Position numbers and translations under genes: made by a program. The notes below the pieces were generated by a model. The model did no database searches and was not told the DNA's origin. It was given only the letters and a program-made list of their open reading frames with translations. DNA of 64,000 nucleotides from Ciona intestinalis. Lineage: Eukaryota; Chordata; Ascidiacea; Phlebobranchia; Cionidae. Shown one piece after another: positions 23,816 to 35,853 of this stretch. The stretch spans positions 310,001 through 374,000 of the forward strand of contig NC_020168.2 in NCBI RefSeq assembly GCF_000224145.3, in the 5' to 3' direction. Every line of letters begins with the position of its first letter. The first letter of the stretch is position 1.

Positions 23816-25891
23816 TTAATGTTTTACATTTATATCATCAATTAAAGTATCAACCAATGTTTCAATATTGAATGTCTCCTGCAACATATCTTGGTACATC
23901 GAGATCGGATCTTTGCCACCACCATGTTGAAGCATGGTCTGTGTGTATCTTTCACCCATTGCATGATTTAAAGGGTCACTTTTGAAACACTGCGACCAGA
24001 GGCGTGAAGCTACAGCACGAGACATAATATATGAATAATATTTTGCCCCATATGTTGCTAGGTGTGCAAACCGTAGATGCCAAGCAGTGTCTTGCACATA
24101 AGGCAAGCAGAAATGCTCCTGTTGTATCTGTTGCACAATTTTGCTGGTGGATTGTTCATTGTTGACATGCAGGCCATGTAGATCTTGGTCCATAATGGAA
24201 TAAAATACTTGAGTTTGCAGTTCTGTGATTTGGCCCACTTGTTCATACTGCAACATAAGGTTCATAAGTTCCTTTGCCATTGGTTGTCTTGTCTTATAGT
24301 GGCGTGCAAAGGTGGAAAGTATTCTTGGATCTGAGGCAAAGTGTTCCATTAGTATAGATGGGACTTCAGCAAAATCAGTGGCACACCTTGTACCAGTAAC
24401 ATGTTGGTAACGTGTGCGAGCCACCATGGAATGCATTGCGTGGCCCATCTCATGGAACAAATTATGAAGAGAGGTCGGGGTTAATAGTGTTGGTTGATTA
24501 ATAGTGGGAGGATTGAGGTGAAGCATTAGTACAACTATTGGGGCTTGATAGTCACCGTTTCGCAACCTACGACCCCCTCGTATCGTGAAGTGACAATCTT
24601 GTAAAGGTTTCCCTGATCTATGAAAGAAATCACAGTAAATATACCCAAGAACAACATTCTGCTTATTGGAGACTGCTAGTTTGACAACATCTTTACTCCA
24701 AACTTCACCCTTTTGAGTGGCCACTGGGGCAATGTTAACCCCATAAACTGAATTAGAAAGAATGTTTAAGCCTTCCATGCAATCTCCAAGGGAAAAGTAT
24801 TCACTGTACACTGCTGGGTCAACAGCACATTTAGATTCCCTTAATTTATCCATATAGTAATAATAATCCCATGGCATTAGTTCTGGGCTCGATGCAACAT
24901 CTTTTTGTTTCAATATTCGCATATCATTAAGTTCACTTTCAGTCAAAGATTGCAATTTTTTGGACAGTGAATGCAAAAATGAAGAAACTGCTTCTGGTGT
25001 CTTTGCCATTGTAGATTTGAGAGCACGCTGGGCGTAAGTTTCAAAACCTGCAACTTGCGCCACTTCTCTTCTTGCATGCAATAGTTGATGTACAACTGCT
25101 TCAAATGATGGATTATCATAATAGTAAAGTCTGTAAGCTGTTTCTCTAACCATTTCATCAGGATGGTCATTAATCAACCCATTAACAACCACATTATCCC
25201 CAGATACGTTAAAATAAGGCAGTATTCTTTCAGGAAGCTGAGATTTTGAAATAGCAATTGGTGAATGCACGCTCTGCAGAAACATGGAAGTTAACTTTAA
25301 TATTTCTTCATGAAGTTGAACAGCTTTTTGGCGGTCTTTATCGGGTAAATGTATTCCACTAATTTTAAAGTCAAACATAAACAGGTCTGCAACTGTACTT
25401 GTTTCTTCATCAAGGCTGGCCATAATTTCTCTATCATCAGTAACTCTGGCCAAAGCTTCGTATAGCTGTTTATTTGTATTCAATTCCTCCACCATTGTAC
25501 CAATACTAAGATGGGCGCCTGCAGCAGCATCTGCAAACGCCGAATTGGGATGAGCGCATCTCACAAAGTCGCATAAGTCCGCAACTCTACAAAGTGTGTC
25601 TGACAACTCGTCGAAAAGTAAAATAGTTTCTTTACCAGGCTTTGTAGTGATTACTTTCTCAACTAACCGCCATGATTCATCTACTGCTTTATCTTTAGCT
25701 TTCCCAAACCCTTCAGGAGATGTATAATGTGGAACTTGAAACAAGCCAACGTTTTTTGTCCATATATCATACTTTTCTGACACCACTGAGTTAAAAGCCC
25801 CTCCCAATGCTTTCCATGTGCTAACCCTTGCAAGGTTTATCACATTACCCCATCTAGCTTCCAGCAAACTTGGCTTAAACAGCCTTAACAT
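23816..25891 (-). CDS. MIPEP: Mitochondrial intermediate peptidase (M3 zinc metallopeptidase)
   Basis: Matrix protease that removes an octapeptide from presequences already cut by MPP. Single 691-codon frame, close to the roughly 713 aa of the vertebrate enzyme. The M3 zinc site HEMGH is at residues 480-484, followed by the family segment [12 protein letters not shown] holding the third zinc-ligand glutamate. The N terminus is basic with few acidic residues ([15 protein letters not shown]), fitting a matrix-targeting presequence. The C-terminal part ([16 protein letters not shown], then GGGKDP) also fits MIPEP rather than thimet oligopeptidase. Vertebrate MIPEP is split by many introns; this copy has none. 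Confidence 0.93.
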   Translation of the reverse strand: MLRLFKPSLLEARWGNVINLARVSTWKALGGAFNSVVSEKYDIWTKNVGLFQVPHYTSPEGFGKAKDKAVDESWRLVEKVITTKPGKETILLFDELSDTLCRVADLCDFVRCAHPNSAFADAAAGAHLSIGTMVEELNTNKQLYEALARVTDDREIMASLDEETSTVADLFMFDFKISGIHLPDKDRQKAVQLHEEILKLTSMFLQSVHSPIAISKSQLPERILPYFNVSGDNVVVNGLINDHPDEMVRETAYRLYYYDNPSFEAVVHQLLHARREVAQVAGFETYAQRALKSTMAKTPEAVSSFLHSLSKKLQSLTESELNDMRILKQKDVASSPELMPWDYYYYMDKLRESKCAVDPAVYSEYFSLGDCMEGLNILSNSVYGVNIAPVATQKGEVWSKDVVKLAVSNKQNVVLGYIYCDFFHRSGKPLQDCHFTIRGGRRLRNGDYQAPIVVLMLHLNPPTINQPTLLTPTSLHNLFHEMGHAMHSMVARTRYQHVTGTRCATDFAEVPSILMEHFASDPRILSTFARHYKTRQPMAKELMNLMLQYEQVGQITELQTQVFYSIMDQDLHGLHVNNEQSTSKIVQQIQQEHFCLPYVQDTAWHLRFAHLATYGAKYYSYIMSRAVASRLWSQCFKSDPLNHAMGERYTQTMLQHGGGKDPISMYQDMLQETFNIETLVDTLIDDINVKH

Positions 25892-27695
25892 AACAGTATC
25901 AATGCAATATCTAAAGTTTAAATAAAGGTTAGCGCATTACATTTTAATGAAATATGCCACAACGAGACCAAGGTGATCCTAGAAATACAGATACTTGGTC
26001 ACAAGGAGGATAAAGGCAAGAAGTCTATAAAATGAACGTTATATAAAGTTATAAAATATTTCAAATAAAAGGTAAATGTAACATTGCCTAAATACAGGAG
26101 AATGTCAACTGCAAAATTATTACTACCACAAAGAGAAATATATATATCATATTTATATCATAAAATATATAAATGTGAAACGTACCACATTAATTTAAAG
26201 CCATTGCATTCCTTCCATATAACTTTTCATTTTATTTATAAAATGTATAACCCTCTTATTTACTACAACATTGCCGCCATAAATGGTATACGCGATGACT
26301 AAGGACTCTGGTTCATCGTGTTTAATGTTTACTATCTATAGCTATATAAGTAGTTGAATTGTTATCAACATACCACGGAAAAGAGAGCCCAGCAATAATG
26401 AACGGGCACGTAGTGTTATAAAATAGTTTATATAAAAACAGGTGTAAAAACCAATTTGTACAACACTTGGCAGTCGCTTGGACCATGCGTCGAATAGCAA
26501 ATTTACAATAATCAACACTGTCGTCGCGCAGTAATTATGCAAACTTAAAAGTTAATATATATTAATATATGACATTTAACTAAACGCAAGGTTCTTTCTA
26601 AAAAATTAAAAAAATTGCTGTGTATGTTTTACCAGGGCTTAGCAATTAAATCAAACAATCGCTACTCAAATACAAGAAGACACAATGACATATGGAGACC
26701 TGACGTCACTTTTCCATGACGCATCAAGAAACTGACGTCACGCCATTTAGCCAAAAGGCAGAAAATAGGTTCTGTTGATATTTTATTTTGCAACCAAACG
26801 AAGTAATTACACAGAAATAAAAGCCAACTGTTTATTTGGAGCTTCTGCAAAATAAAAACATGATTAAAATACCTTCATAGTTTTTGTGGCTGGCGTTGGT
26901 GGAAAGCCACTACGGCACGACAAGCCCCCAGCCAATGGTAGTGGGTTTCTACTTAGGTGAGAAACCCTTGCGGGATGTTACTGTCCACACAGGTAAAAGA
27001 AACCCCAGAGACAAAAACAGTACAACGAACGCACATAGATAATGTGCAAAACAAATAGACACGTCGACAAAAAGACAAAAACAGTACAACGAGTGCAGAA
27101 ATAATGTGCCAAATATGCAACAAACATAACAGGTCAATCATATAAAAGGGGACGCGGTTTAAAAGAAATTAACGCGGACATAATCATTGAAACATCTTCA
27201 AAGAAAATATGGTTCAAATCCTAAAGGATAATCATCTGCAGTGTACATTTTATTTAATGTCCTACCACGAGAAGTCGCCATGCTGGTACCGCGATACTCT
27301 CGTCGTATTTTGACACTACATAATAACGTACGGATGTTACGCGCTGCATCGACCGCTACAAAACTGCGTCAGGTTGTTACGAACCGCATTGACAGTAATC
27401 TAGATCCGAGCGTAGCATCACTGGCGGCGACGTCCACGCAACAACCTGACCGTTAGGAAAACTTAATCAAAGCTGACGTAATTTATTCGCATATTATGCT
27501 GCGTGCAGATATTACTAGAGTATTTGTGTACCAACACAGCGTTCTCACCAAGCGATCAGGACAAGACAAAATCGTTGAAGGGTTTGATCTTTGTAGACGA
27601 AGACAAAATGAATAGAGCGGACAACAACAAAATCTTATCCAGCAAGATGTTCGCCATAGTTTCATTGCATATATTTCAGTGACATGCAAAATGAA
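25892..27695. other. Intergenic DNA
   Basis: Mostly AT-rich. Two TGACGTCA sites lie near 26703 and 26733. A roughly 60-bp imperfect tandem repeat lies at about 27005-27110 (GACAAAAACAGTACAACGA twice). A short open frame at 27280-27456 is treated separately. No other exon was supported. Confidence 0.45.
27280..27456 (+). CDS. Short open frame with a mitochondrial-presequence-like start (doubtful)
   Basis: From the ATG at 27280 the frame gives 58 residues rich in R, T, A and S and poor in acidic residues (MLVPRYSRRILTLHNN), like a matrix-targeting peptide, then TAG. It could be a first exon: GTTAGG overlaps the stop and an acceptor-like gtgcag lies near 27509, but the continuation matches nothing I know. 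It may equally be chance. Confidence 0.22.
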   Translation: MLVPRYSRRILTLHNNVRMLRAASTATKLRQVVTNRIDSNLDPSVASLAATSTQQPDR

Positions 27696-28361
27696 CTATA
27701 GCAGTGACTGACTAAAATAGCTGGCAACATTAGGCCCAGCAGAATAAAGTACAGCAGCACAGACAGACACATACACATACACGACATATATACAACTCAT
27801 ACAAAACATCAAACCCCAAACCGTGTATCCTTTATTGGCGTCTTCGTCTTTGTTCTTCAACTGCAAAGGTAAGATGGTTACGTTACAATTACACGTATAA
27901 TGGCTAAGGAACATTAAAAAAGTTTACTATAATTCTACACAAGTTTATTCCACATTTAATTTTACTCCACAATTGTCGTTGATTGCTAAATATAAACAAA
28001 GTAATTCTACACAAGTTTATTCCACATTTAAATTTACTCCACAATTGTCGTTGATTGCTTAATATAAACAAAGATATACAATACCTTGCGCTTTCCTTCT
28101 GCAGCTTTATTCGCTGACTTTTCTACAAACATACAATCGTTACGTGTTAGTGTATATATTGTTACGTCATAATTACCTTCATTCTTCCTTTTGCCCCATG
28201 GCCCACTTGATCCTCTGTGACGTCACCTACAATGTTCTGTAAATCTAATTAAAAAAAACTCTTATTCAAAGCAAAATTAGATAAGTAACAAAAAACATAC
28301 TTACGAAGTGGGTTCTTCTGTTCCGACATCACCACTTCGTGACGTCACATCATCGATGTTT
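27696..28361 (-). CDS. Small single-pass membrane protein, spliced; 5' end not found
   Basis: Four short minus-strand exons chain with GT-AG borders and matching phase: 28361-28305, 28214-28177, 28122-28085 and 27860-27696. The product starts NIDDVTSRSGDVG, runs through a strongly basic stretch (GPWGKRKNEEKSANKAA then EGKRKLKNKDEDANKG), and ends in a long hydrophobic segment beginning YTVWGLMFCMSCIYVVY and a short tail ...SQSLL. The second exon needs the acceptor inside a GTGACGTCACAG; another AG 16 nt further upstream would hit a stop. I could not place the first exon: an ATG exon candidate at about 28450-28415 has the wrong phase. Family unknown. Support is the unbroken frame across three introns. 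Confidence 0.5.
27932..28072. repeat. Tandem duplication of about 71 bp
   Basis: ATTCTACACAAGTTTATTCC through TTGATTGCTAAATATAAAC at about 27932-28000 is repeated almost exactly at about 28003-28072, within the last intron of the small membrane-protein gene. Confidence 0.85.
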
Positions 28362-29466
28362 CTAGAAAAGAGCCTATGTACATAATAATGTCAATTGTGA
28401 TTTATACTTTACCAGTTCTTTAATCTGCTTCCTTCGCATCCGTAGCTCAAATATAGTTAGAATATACAAGTATTGTGCCTTGCAACACCGAAAAACGCTC
28501 ATGGGGCCCCATGAAAAAATAGCGAAACGAAGGCGTACAACAAACTGCATTGTGACGTAGCAAGCGCGTGTGTTAAGCTATGACGTAACAATAACGCGAG
28601 CGATTGTGTCGAATTATGACGTAATAAACATAACAAACACAGCGATTTTGGCGTGACGTCGCGGGTGAAGTATATTGCGACGTAATAAAGCGGGATGCAC
28701 CTTCGCGATTTCTGAAACGAAGTGTGTTAAGACTTATTTAAAGGTAATATATAAAAGTAATATACAAGCAAGGCACAAAACTTAGCATAATATTATTGTT
28801 TATGTTGTAGAGAAATAATAGTAATGGACATTGTAGTAATACAGCAAGTTAAAGTACGTTATCACAATATAATACTGATGTAAATAAATAGTATACTTAA
28901 CTCAAGTTTTGCAAGAAAACTCGTTAAAACCTTCCAACTTGTAACTTGGTGTGGAACAAACTTCATCTAAACTGAAACGTGGTAGCATTGTGGAAGAGGC
29001 GTTTTATGCGCGGAGCAATCAAGGCGGGCGTAATCAGCTGGTGCGAGACGACAGTCACTTGAGCAATCTGACCAATCAACTTTAAGGATCGGAGAGCGGG
29101 CTGACTGTGACGTCAGTTCAACCTTGTGACGTAACAAACTAAGTTCACAATGGTTCGCGATTTTGGATTGTCGATTCAGTAAGCGCGAATTTAGTATTAA
29201 CATCGTTTCTTTTCTATATTTTTAGGCTTTAATAAAGGAAAACACAACAAAACAGTTCTAGTATTTATATACCTTACTTTTTAATGTGTTTAGATATGCC
29301 GACGCAAAACACCCTAAGCATTTTTATTTTATCGCCGCCAGCGTGACAAAACAAAGAAATAATCGGAATTAATTGTTTCACATTTTTACTTGATGGAAAG
29401 CAAAAACACTAAACGATAGCAATTTAGTTGCAACAGCCGCGCAAAACATGGTTATGGTATATCGTC

Positions 29467-29646
29467 CTGTAGGGTAAGATGGGACAGTTTTAACTTATAA
29501 TTCCTAAATGTGTTTTAACAACGATATGTTAAAGTCTCGAGGATACGATTACGTGATTCTGTAAATATTCTTGGTTTATTGCTACCAAATAAGACGATAA
29601 AATGAATAAAGTTATAGGCCGTCTTATACCCTATAAAACTACTATA
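29467..29646. mobile_element. MITE copy
   Basis: GTAGGGTAAGATGGGACAG at left, GGCCGTCTTATACCCTA at right, interior GTAAATATTCTTGGTTTATT. Confidence 0.7.
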
Positions 29647-29878
29647 ATAGGACATATAATAGGCTACTTTGTATACATCACATAAGGTTTCAAAACAAGA
29701 TTTATTTTTGGAAAAGCAGTTACCATTTATACGTCAGTGAAAACATACACATCACATTTGCTGCAGCACTATGTGTCTATATTGTTTTGTTTTTGTTTTT
29801 CTGCTAAGCGCATACATTCCACATGTATAGCCTACTATGAAGTTAGCAAAACAACAGTGAACAAGAGCGGCATAATCT

Positions 29879-30076
29879 ATACAGTAGGGTGGGGGAAGAT
29901 GAGACACCTGTTCATACTATTTTCTCGTTCTATTTCGTGGTAAACAAAGAATATTTAAAGAATTATAAAATCAAATCCTCACCACTCAAAAATAGCGTTG
30001 TTAAATGTTTTAAACACGTTCAGAATATTTGGATATTTTGTGCTAAAGGTGTCCCATCTTCCCCCACCCTACTATA
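29879..30076. mobile_element. MITE copy, well preserved
   Basis: AGTAGGGTGGGGGAAGATG and CATCTTCCCCCACCCTACT at the two ends form the terminal inverted repeat. Confidence 0.85.
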
Positions 30077-31152
30077 CCGTTTAAATGAGTAAATAAACAA
30101 CAATCCGCAAATCGTGACACACCACGTCACATGTGCCATATTTGTGAATGTTTAATAATCCAGATCGGCTTATAGACACATGTATGGTATGTTGCATTAA
30201 TATTAATACTAATCACTTTATCTGTATGTTCAAACACGGTAGCGAAGATTTAAAAAAACACATTCAGAACGAAAAAACAGGACATAGCGGCAAAACAACA
30301 GTGGTTCTAACTTCTAACGTGATACCAAGACGGGCCACTATTGGCTAAATGTACACAGGAAATTCAAAACTCGACTACAATCGAGATTTCATGCGAACAA
30401 TTTCATCCCGCAATAATGGCGCGTTTTTTGAACAGCGTTGAACGGATATCCAAGGGCCTGTGGTATTGAGTAAAGCGCCCTGGATTGAGCTCATTCTGTG
30501 CATGGCGAATTCTATTTTAGAAGCAGTGACGTCACGCTAGTACGGGTTATGTTTCGACCGGTTTTCAACTCAGATATTTAACGCCATTAACGAGTTTTCT
30601 TGTTTACTTTATTAAATTTACTTTCTAAATGGCTTGAATAATTAATAACATACAAATACGAGAGTTGTGAGAGTGGATACGTCAAACGTACGAACCGCGC
30701 ATGCGCACGGGGGATTTTGGGCAGAGCAGAATGCCTGTAGTGTAGTAGAATCGTTCATAACTATAGTTGACAGTTTGACGAGTTACAGACGTAATGTTTT
30801 GTTAGTAGTGATTCTCAAACTTCGCTTGTTTTGCAGTATTTGCCAGCGGCAATGTGCGCCAGTTTTATCTCATTTCTAAAAGTTGATCAAGCAAGCAGAA
30901 GCCACATAGTAATTGAAATCAGTGTAATTTATATGTGAGTTTCAATAACGTATTCCTTACTGGTGCTATAGCTGCGTGGATATATAAGTAAATTATAAAA
31001 TAAGGTTACAAGACGATGATAAGTATTAATATTATGCCAGAACAATTTTATAACTAACATAATTGCTATATTATATTACCTTATATCTACTTTGTATAAC
31101 TAGACTGTTACTTGGTTTTTTATTATTACCTATTGTGTTGTGCAATTTGAAT

Positions 31153-32202
31153 ATGGATCTGTTAAATTTGAACTGGATAAGTAGCCATGAATTTTGGTTT
31201 CCCTCTGGTACTTCTAAGACAGATACACAAAGCAGAGAAAATTTTACATTTCCCCAAACCTCGGATTTGTGGGCTGTACCAGCGTTTGCTGTTTTGTTCC
31301 ATATACTGCGAAAATTGTACGAGCATTATATTTGTACCTTTCTTTTATCCAATCTGAACATAAAAAGTGAACGAAGATTACCAAGCAGTAATGCTCAACT
31401 GGAAGCTGTGTATAAAACACAGAAATCCCCACCTGACAAAATGATAACTGGCCTTTCTAAACAGCTAGACATGAATGTAAAACAAATTGAACATTGGTTT
31501 CGAATGAGAAGAAATCTCGACCGTCCAACTGTCGTTACAAAGTTTGCAGAATCCTCATGGAGGTTTTTGTTTTACTTCTCTATCTTCACTTTTGGAATGT
31601 TTATGTTGTTTAAATCACCCTGGTTGTGGGATAATGTGCAATGTTGGACAGACTACCCGCAACAGTCTTTACCCACCTGGCTGTATTACTACTACATGCT
31701 TGAAGCAGGATTTTACTTATCATTGCTATTTACTATTGCTGAAGATGTAAAAAGGAAGGATTTTCCAATTCAGGTTATTCACCATGTGTCCACTCTTTTT
31801 CTTATTATATTTTCATATATGTGCAATTTCGTTCGAGTTGGGTCACTTGTGTTAGCAGTTCATGATGTTTCTGATATATTTCTTGAATTTGGAAAGTCGA
31901 TTCTGTACGCAAACTACAAGAGCCTTGCTGACAATCTCTTTGTTATATTTGCGATTGTGTTTATCTTCACCAGGCTCTTTATATACCCATTCTATGTGAT
32001 TCATACATCAGCGATAAAGATCCGTGTTTTAAAGCCATTTCCGGCTTATTACTTCTTCAATGGTCTGCTAGTCGTGCTGCAGATTCTCCACATTTACTGG
32101 GCTTCAATTATTCTTAAGATGGCGGTAAAATTTATCAAAGGAGACAAGATGGCAGATGAAAGAAGTGACGATGAGGAGTCTGTAAGTGACGATGAAGATT
32201 AA
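31153..32202 (+). CDS. Ceramide synthase, copy 1 (intronless)
   Basis: ER membrane enzyme of the LASS/CerS family that N-acylates sphingoid bases with acyl-CoA. 349 aa, similar in length to the two paralogues nearby. Order of parts: short lumenal N terminus (NWISSHEFWFPSGTS), first membrane helix, Hox-like domain at about 70-130 ending KQIEHWFRMRRNLDRP, then the TLC domain with the Lag1 motif. The catalytic histidine pair is H210-H211 (VIHHVST), followed by VHDVSDIFLE. The tail is acidic with serines (ADERSDDEESVSDDED), like the CK2-phosphorylated tail of vertebrate CerS2-6. I chose the ATG at 31153 because the homologous N terminus starts there; upstream in-frame codons look non-coding. Vertebrate CerS genes have many introns; this has none. 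Confidence 0.93.
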   Translation: MDLLNLNWISSHEFWFPSGTSKTDTQSRENFTFPQTSDLWAVPAFAVLFHILRKLYEHYICTFLLSNLNIKSERRLPSSNAQLEAVYKTQKSPPDKMITGLSKQLDMNVKQIEHWFRMRRNLDRPTVVTKFAESSWRFLFYFSIFTFGMFMLFKSPWLWDNVQCWTDYPQQSLPTWLYYYYMLEAGFYLSLLFTIAEDVKRKDFPIQVIHHVSTLFLIIFSYMCNFVRVGSLVLAVHDVSDIFLEFGKSILYANYKSLADNLFVIFAIVFIFTRLFIYPFYVIHTSAIKIRVLKPFPAYYFFNGLLVVLQILHIYWASIILKMAVKFIKGDKMADERSDDEESVSDDED

Positions 32203-33428
32203 GTATGTTTAAACAGTTTCTGAATCCTGATACAACCTCACCCATGTTGCATATTCAAACATAAAATCAATTTATCGGAATATAGATCACATTAAGTAAC
32301 CACAAGTATAGTATGACCCATATGTTTGGTTTATTAGTTCTGCGTAGTGGCTTTTATGAACCTTTAAGTTTCTCGTATCATAACGTGTCTCAAGGACACA
32401 GGGTCGGGGATAAAGTTCACTGCCTTGAACTGTTTAATTAAGATTGCATTAATGTTTAACTAATACTCGCGATCTATCACTTTTTCATGACATACACATT
32501 TCTTTAACATCTCGATTAATTAATATTGCTGTTTTTCATTTTTATACATTGTGCAGTCCAACTAGTGCCTTTATACAAGTTATATATTCACAGCAATAAG
32601 TGATTCATTTGCAGTAAAAATTGTTTTGGTATCGTTATTTTTCAATATGCGTTAATAAGTTAAATCATGTTCATTTCATTAAATGCAGTCACACTTTTAA
32701 AACTTATCAAATCTCGTTATTCCCTTTTTAATCTATTCATTATTGCAATGATTTCTGTATATATAACATTACCTTTCTATATTGCCTAACATTTATAATT
32801 TCTGGTACTCATCTCTATTTTATGCTTTTTTATATAAGTATATAAACGTACTTGTTACGCGGAAAACTCGTTCTGTTTTAATTATTTTCTTATCAACCCA
32901 CCAAAGTTTCATTGCTAAAAAAACTAGACTAAGTCACAGTTTTCATGACCACCTCAATTTGGTTGTTCTTATTTTTAATTGAAAGTGCCTTGCTGTGGCA
33001 TCCATTTTAATTTACCTTGCCTTTTTAATTTTTATTGACGTATAGGTTTAACAATATCGGTTTGTTTCATATTAAAACTATTACTAATAGATGTGAAATA
33101 ACTAAAGCTGATGCATTTGTTGCATAGTTTCTGATTTCTTTTATTTGTTCGGATATATAAAAAAATTAAATTTTAATAGCATTTGTTAACAACACCTATT
33201 ATTGCATTCATTTAACGGTTTTACACACTAGTAACTAATAGATATAGATTTTACGTATGTGTGTTTAATGTATAGCCCACATATTTATATGTGAGGTACA
33301 CTTATGTGAACTTTTATATCATGAACTGTAATCAAATAACTCTACAGGTTAATAGATTTCACTTAGGGCTTTTATACAAAATAGGAGGTGACTGATTTAC
33401 TTGCAATTGAACTAAATCTCTAAGCGTT
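32203..33428. other. Intergenic AT-rich DNA between two ceramide synthase genes
   Basis: No MITE, SINE or exon was recognised. An acceptor-like tctacag lies near 33348, about 80 bp before the next ATG, so the downstream gene may have a spliced or trans-spliced leader. Confidence 0.5.
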
Positions 33429-34481
33429 ATGGAAAATATTTCAAATTGGTTTTGGTCGGATGAATTCTGGCTCCCTGCTGGAATTTATTTTAAAGATTTG
33501 GAAGACAAGCCTGGTTTTCATTACGCAAAACCACGAGATTTATTTGCTTTACCAGTGTGGGCAATCATAATATTTTGTTTGAGAAAAGTGTTTGACTATT
33601 TTTGTACACCTGTTCTAGCCAGGCAGTTGGGAATTAAAGACTCGCGTAAAAGACCGGAGCCCAACACTGAGCTGGAGCAAATTTACAAGAAAAACAAGTC
33701 CCCATCGAATGATACAATTCAAGGGCTTGCCAAAAAAGTTGATTGGAGTAAATTGAGAATTCAGACATGGTTTAGAAGAAGAAGAAACATGGATAGACCA
33801 AGTTTGGTTCAAAAACTCAGTGAAGCTAGTTGGAGATGTTTTTTCTACACAGTTGCTTTTACATTTGGAATATGTACATTAGTTCAATCACCTTGGTTTT
33901 GGGACAATTTGTACTGTTGGGTTGATTATCCAAGACAGAGTATGTGGACATCTGTGTACTACTACTATATGCTAGAAGGTGGTTTCTACTTCTCTCTTTT
34001 GTTTTCAATCATGAGTGATGTAAAAAGGAAAGACTTTGTGGAGCAACTAATCCACCACATGGCTACAATTTTCCTTATTGTCTTTTCTTATGTCGCGAAC
34101 TTTGTTCGAATTGGTTCCATGGTGATGGCAATCCATGATATATCAGATATTATTCTTGAGTTTGCGAAATGCTTTGTTTATGGAAAAAAGACTGTTTGGG
34201 CCGATAATCTTTTCACGGTCTTTGCAATTGTGTTTATCATCTCGCGACTTATTATTTACCCCTACTGCGTTATTCATACCACATGGGTAAAGAGCATGTG
34301 GCTTTTTAAGCCTTATGCGGGCTACTACTTTTTCAATGCCCTCCTCATGGTTCTCCAACTTCTCCACATCTTCTGGGCAGCGATCATCGTTAAGATGGCG
34401 ATCAGGATGGTGATGGTTGGTAAGGTGGAGAAGGATGCGAGGAGCGATGTAGAAGAGGAAAGTGAAAACGAGGATGAATGA
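33429..34481 (+). CDS. Ceramide synthase, copy 2 (intronless)
   Basis: 350-aa ceramide synthase with the same layout as its neighbours: N terminus NWFWSDEFWLPAG, membrane helix, Hox-like domain ending QTWFRRRRNMDRP, TLC domain with catalytic H209-H210 (LIHHMATIF) and HDISDIILE, and acidic tail (EKDARSDVEEESENEDE). The DARSDVEE tail and the LIHH context are closer to copy 3 than to copy 1. It sits 1.2 kb downstream of copy 1 in the same direction. No introns. It should act in the ER in ceramide synthesis; chain-length preference cannot be read with confidence. Confidence 0.94.
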   Translation: MENISNWFWSDEFWLPAGIYFKDLEDKPGFHYAKPRDLFALPVWAIIIFCLRKVFDYFCTPVLARQLGIKDSRKRPEPNTELEQIYKKNKSPSNDTIQGLAKKVDWSKLRIQTWFRRRRNMDRPSLVQKLSEASWRCFFYTVAFTFGICTLVQSPWFWDNLYCWVDYPRQSMWTSVYYYYMLEGGFYFSLLFSIMSDVKRKDFVEQLIHHMATIFLIVFSYVANFVRIGSMVMAIHDISDIILEFAKCFVYGKKTVWADNLFTVFAIVFIISRLIIYPYCVIHTTWVKSMWLFKPYAGYYFFNALLMVLQLLHIFWAAIIVKMAIRMVMVGKVEKDARSDVEEESENEDE

Positions 34482-35656
34482 GAATGAACCTTCGCATCCA
34501 GTGTCTAATGGTAAAAAGATGGCAGTTCAAAATANCGGNACATGATTTTGTATTCAACAGCTGTTGGTATCATTATACAAAAGAATGTAATTTTTGTAGC
34601 ACTGTTTTATTTTAATCACTTTTTATTTTAATGGGCTGTGCGACCCTAAAATATATACATGTGTTATACATTGTGCATTACATTTTAAACATTAGCAAAA
34701 GTTGAAATTTCTCTTTTTTACATGCAACAAAACTGAGCAACATTGCAATGAAGCTTTGTTTGCTACTTCCTTATGATGTTTCAACATTCTTTTCATGTTT
34801 ATTATTTGCATGCCCTATGCCTGAACTATTGTTTTGCAGTCTATTCCTTACCCTACCGAATTGGATCGATTGCGGTGACTGAAAAAGATTCCAATTTGCT
34901 GTTTTCGCACTTTAATACGTCCTGACCAAATTACTTAGTTAAACTTTTTCAAAATTTATAAACAGTTGACACATTTGTACATTATGCCTGGAAAATTGTG
35001 TTTAAGCAAGTGAACACTATTTATGTTTAATCACTTACTTGTGCTAATTGTTTATTATGAATATCACTTTTTTAGTTTTCACTTATATCTGTTTGCAGTG
35101 GTTTGTATCTTATTATACTTTTATTTGTAAAATCATGTCAAGTAATTATTTCCCTATTTGTAATAATCCTATACCGCATATCTTTCTTACGGTACAGAAC
35201 TCATTTCTCTATTCCATGGCACTTAAACAGTTTCAAGCAATATATAAAACTAATTATCTACAATATTATGGTGTGTTTCCTGCATACCAATCCTCATGGC
35301 AAAAAATCTATTTTTTTACCTTCACCTTTCAGGAAATAACAAACAATATGAATCACTTTATACTCAGATTTGGAATTATTTTTAATATTAAACCGTCATT
35401 TATACGAGAGAATTCTTACGTTGTGTTGTATCTTGTATTCGCCATCGTATCTAAGTTTCATAATTACGTATGCATTAACATCTAAGCTTCAGATTCATGA
35501 ATTTAGAAAATGCCTTCTTTTAATAAAATGTAGTAGCCTGCTGCTGTTTAACAACTTGTCGTGAAGTTGAACCGACGGCTGAAATTACTTCAGGTTAAAA
35601 AATAAACGTTAGGAACCCGAAAAAACTGTCATAGATAAAAGCTAGAAACTTAATGA

Positions 35657-35853
35657 TATATTAGGGTGGGGGGAGATGGGACACGTTTTGCACATAATAT
35701 CCAAATATTGTGATTGTGTTTCAAACAATTAATAACAGTCTCTGTAAGTCGTGAGGACACGGTTTTATTATTCATTGAATATTTCTTGTTTATTACCAAA
35801 TGAGACGAGAAAATAAAATGGAAAGGTGTCCCATCTTCCCCAACCCCACTATA
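35657..35853. mobile_element. MITE copy
   Basis: TTAGGGTGGGGGGAGATGGG and CCCATCTTCCCCAACCCCAC are inverted ends. Confidence 0.85.

Larger units (their letters stand above)
28362..31152. other. Intergenic DNA with CRE-like palindromes and two MITE copies
   Basis: Several TGACGT/TGACGTCA sites cluster at 28550-28690 and 29105-29130. MITE copies are listed separately. A CpG-containing stretch at about 30470-30900 could include promoter DNA of the first ceramide synthase gene. No exon was supported. Confidence 0.45.

Noticed and set aside
28415-28450. ATG exon candidate for the small membrane gene (MRRKQIKEL)
   Set aside because: Its donor phase does not fit the next exon; joining them gives a stop codon in either usable frame.
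35048-35564. AT-rich open frames up to 145 codons
   Set aside because: Composition is that of the surrounding AT-rich spacer and no domain or splice pattern supports them.
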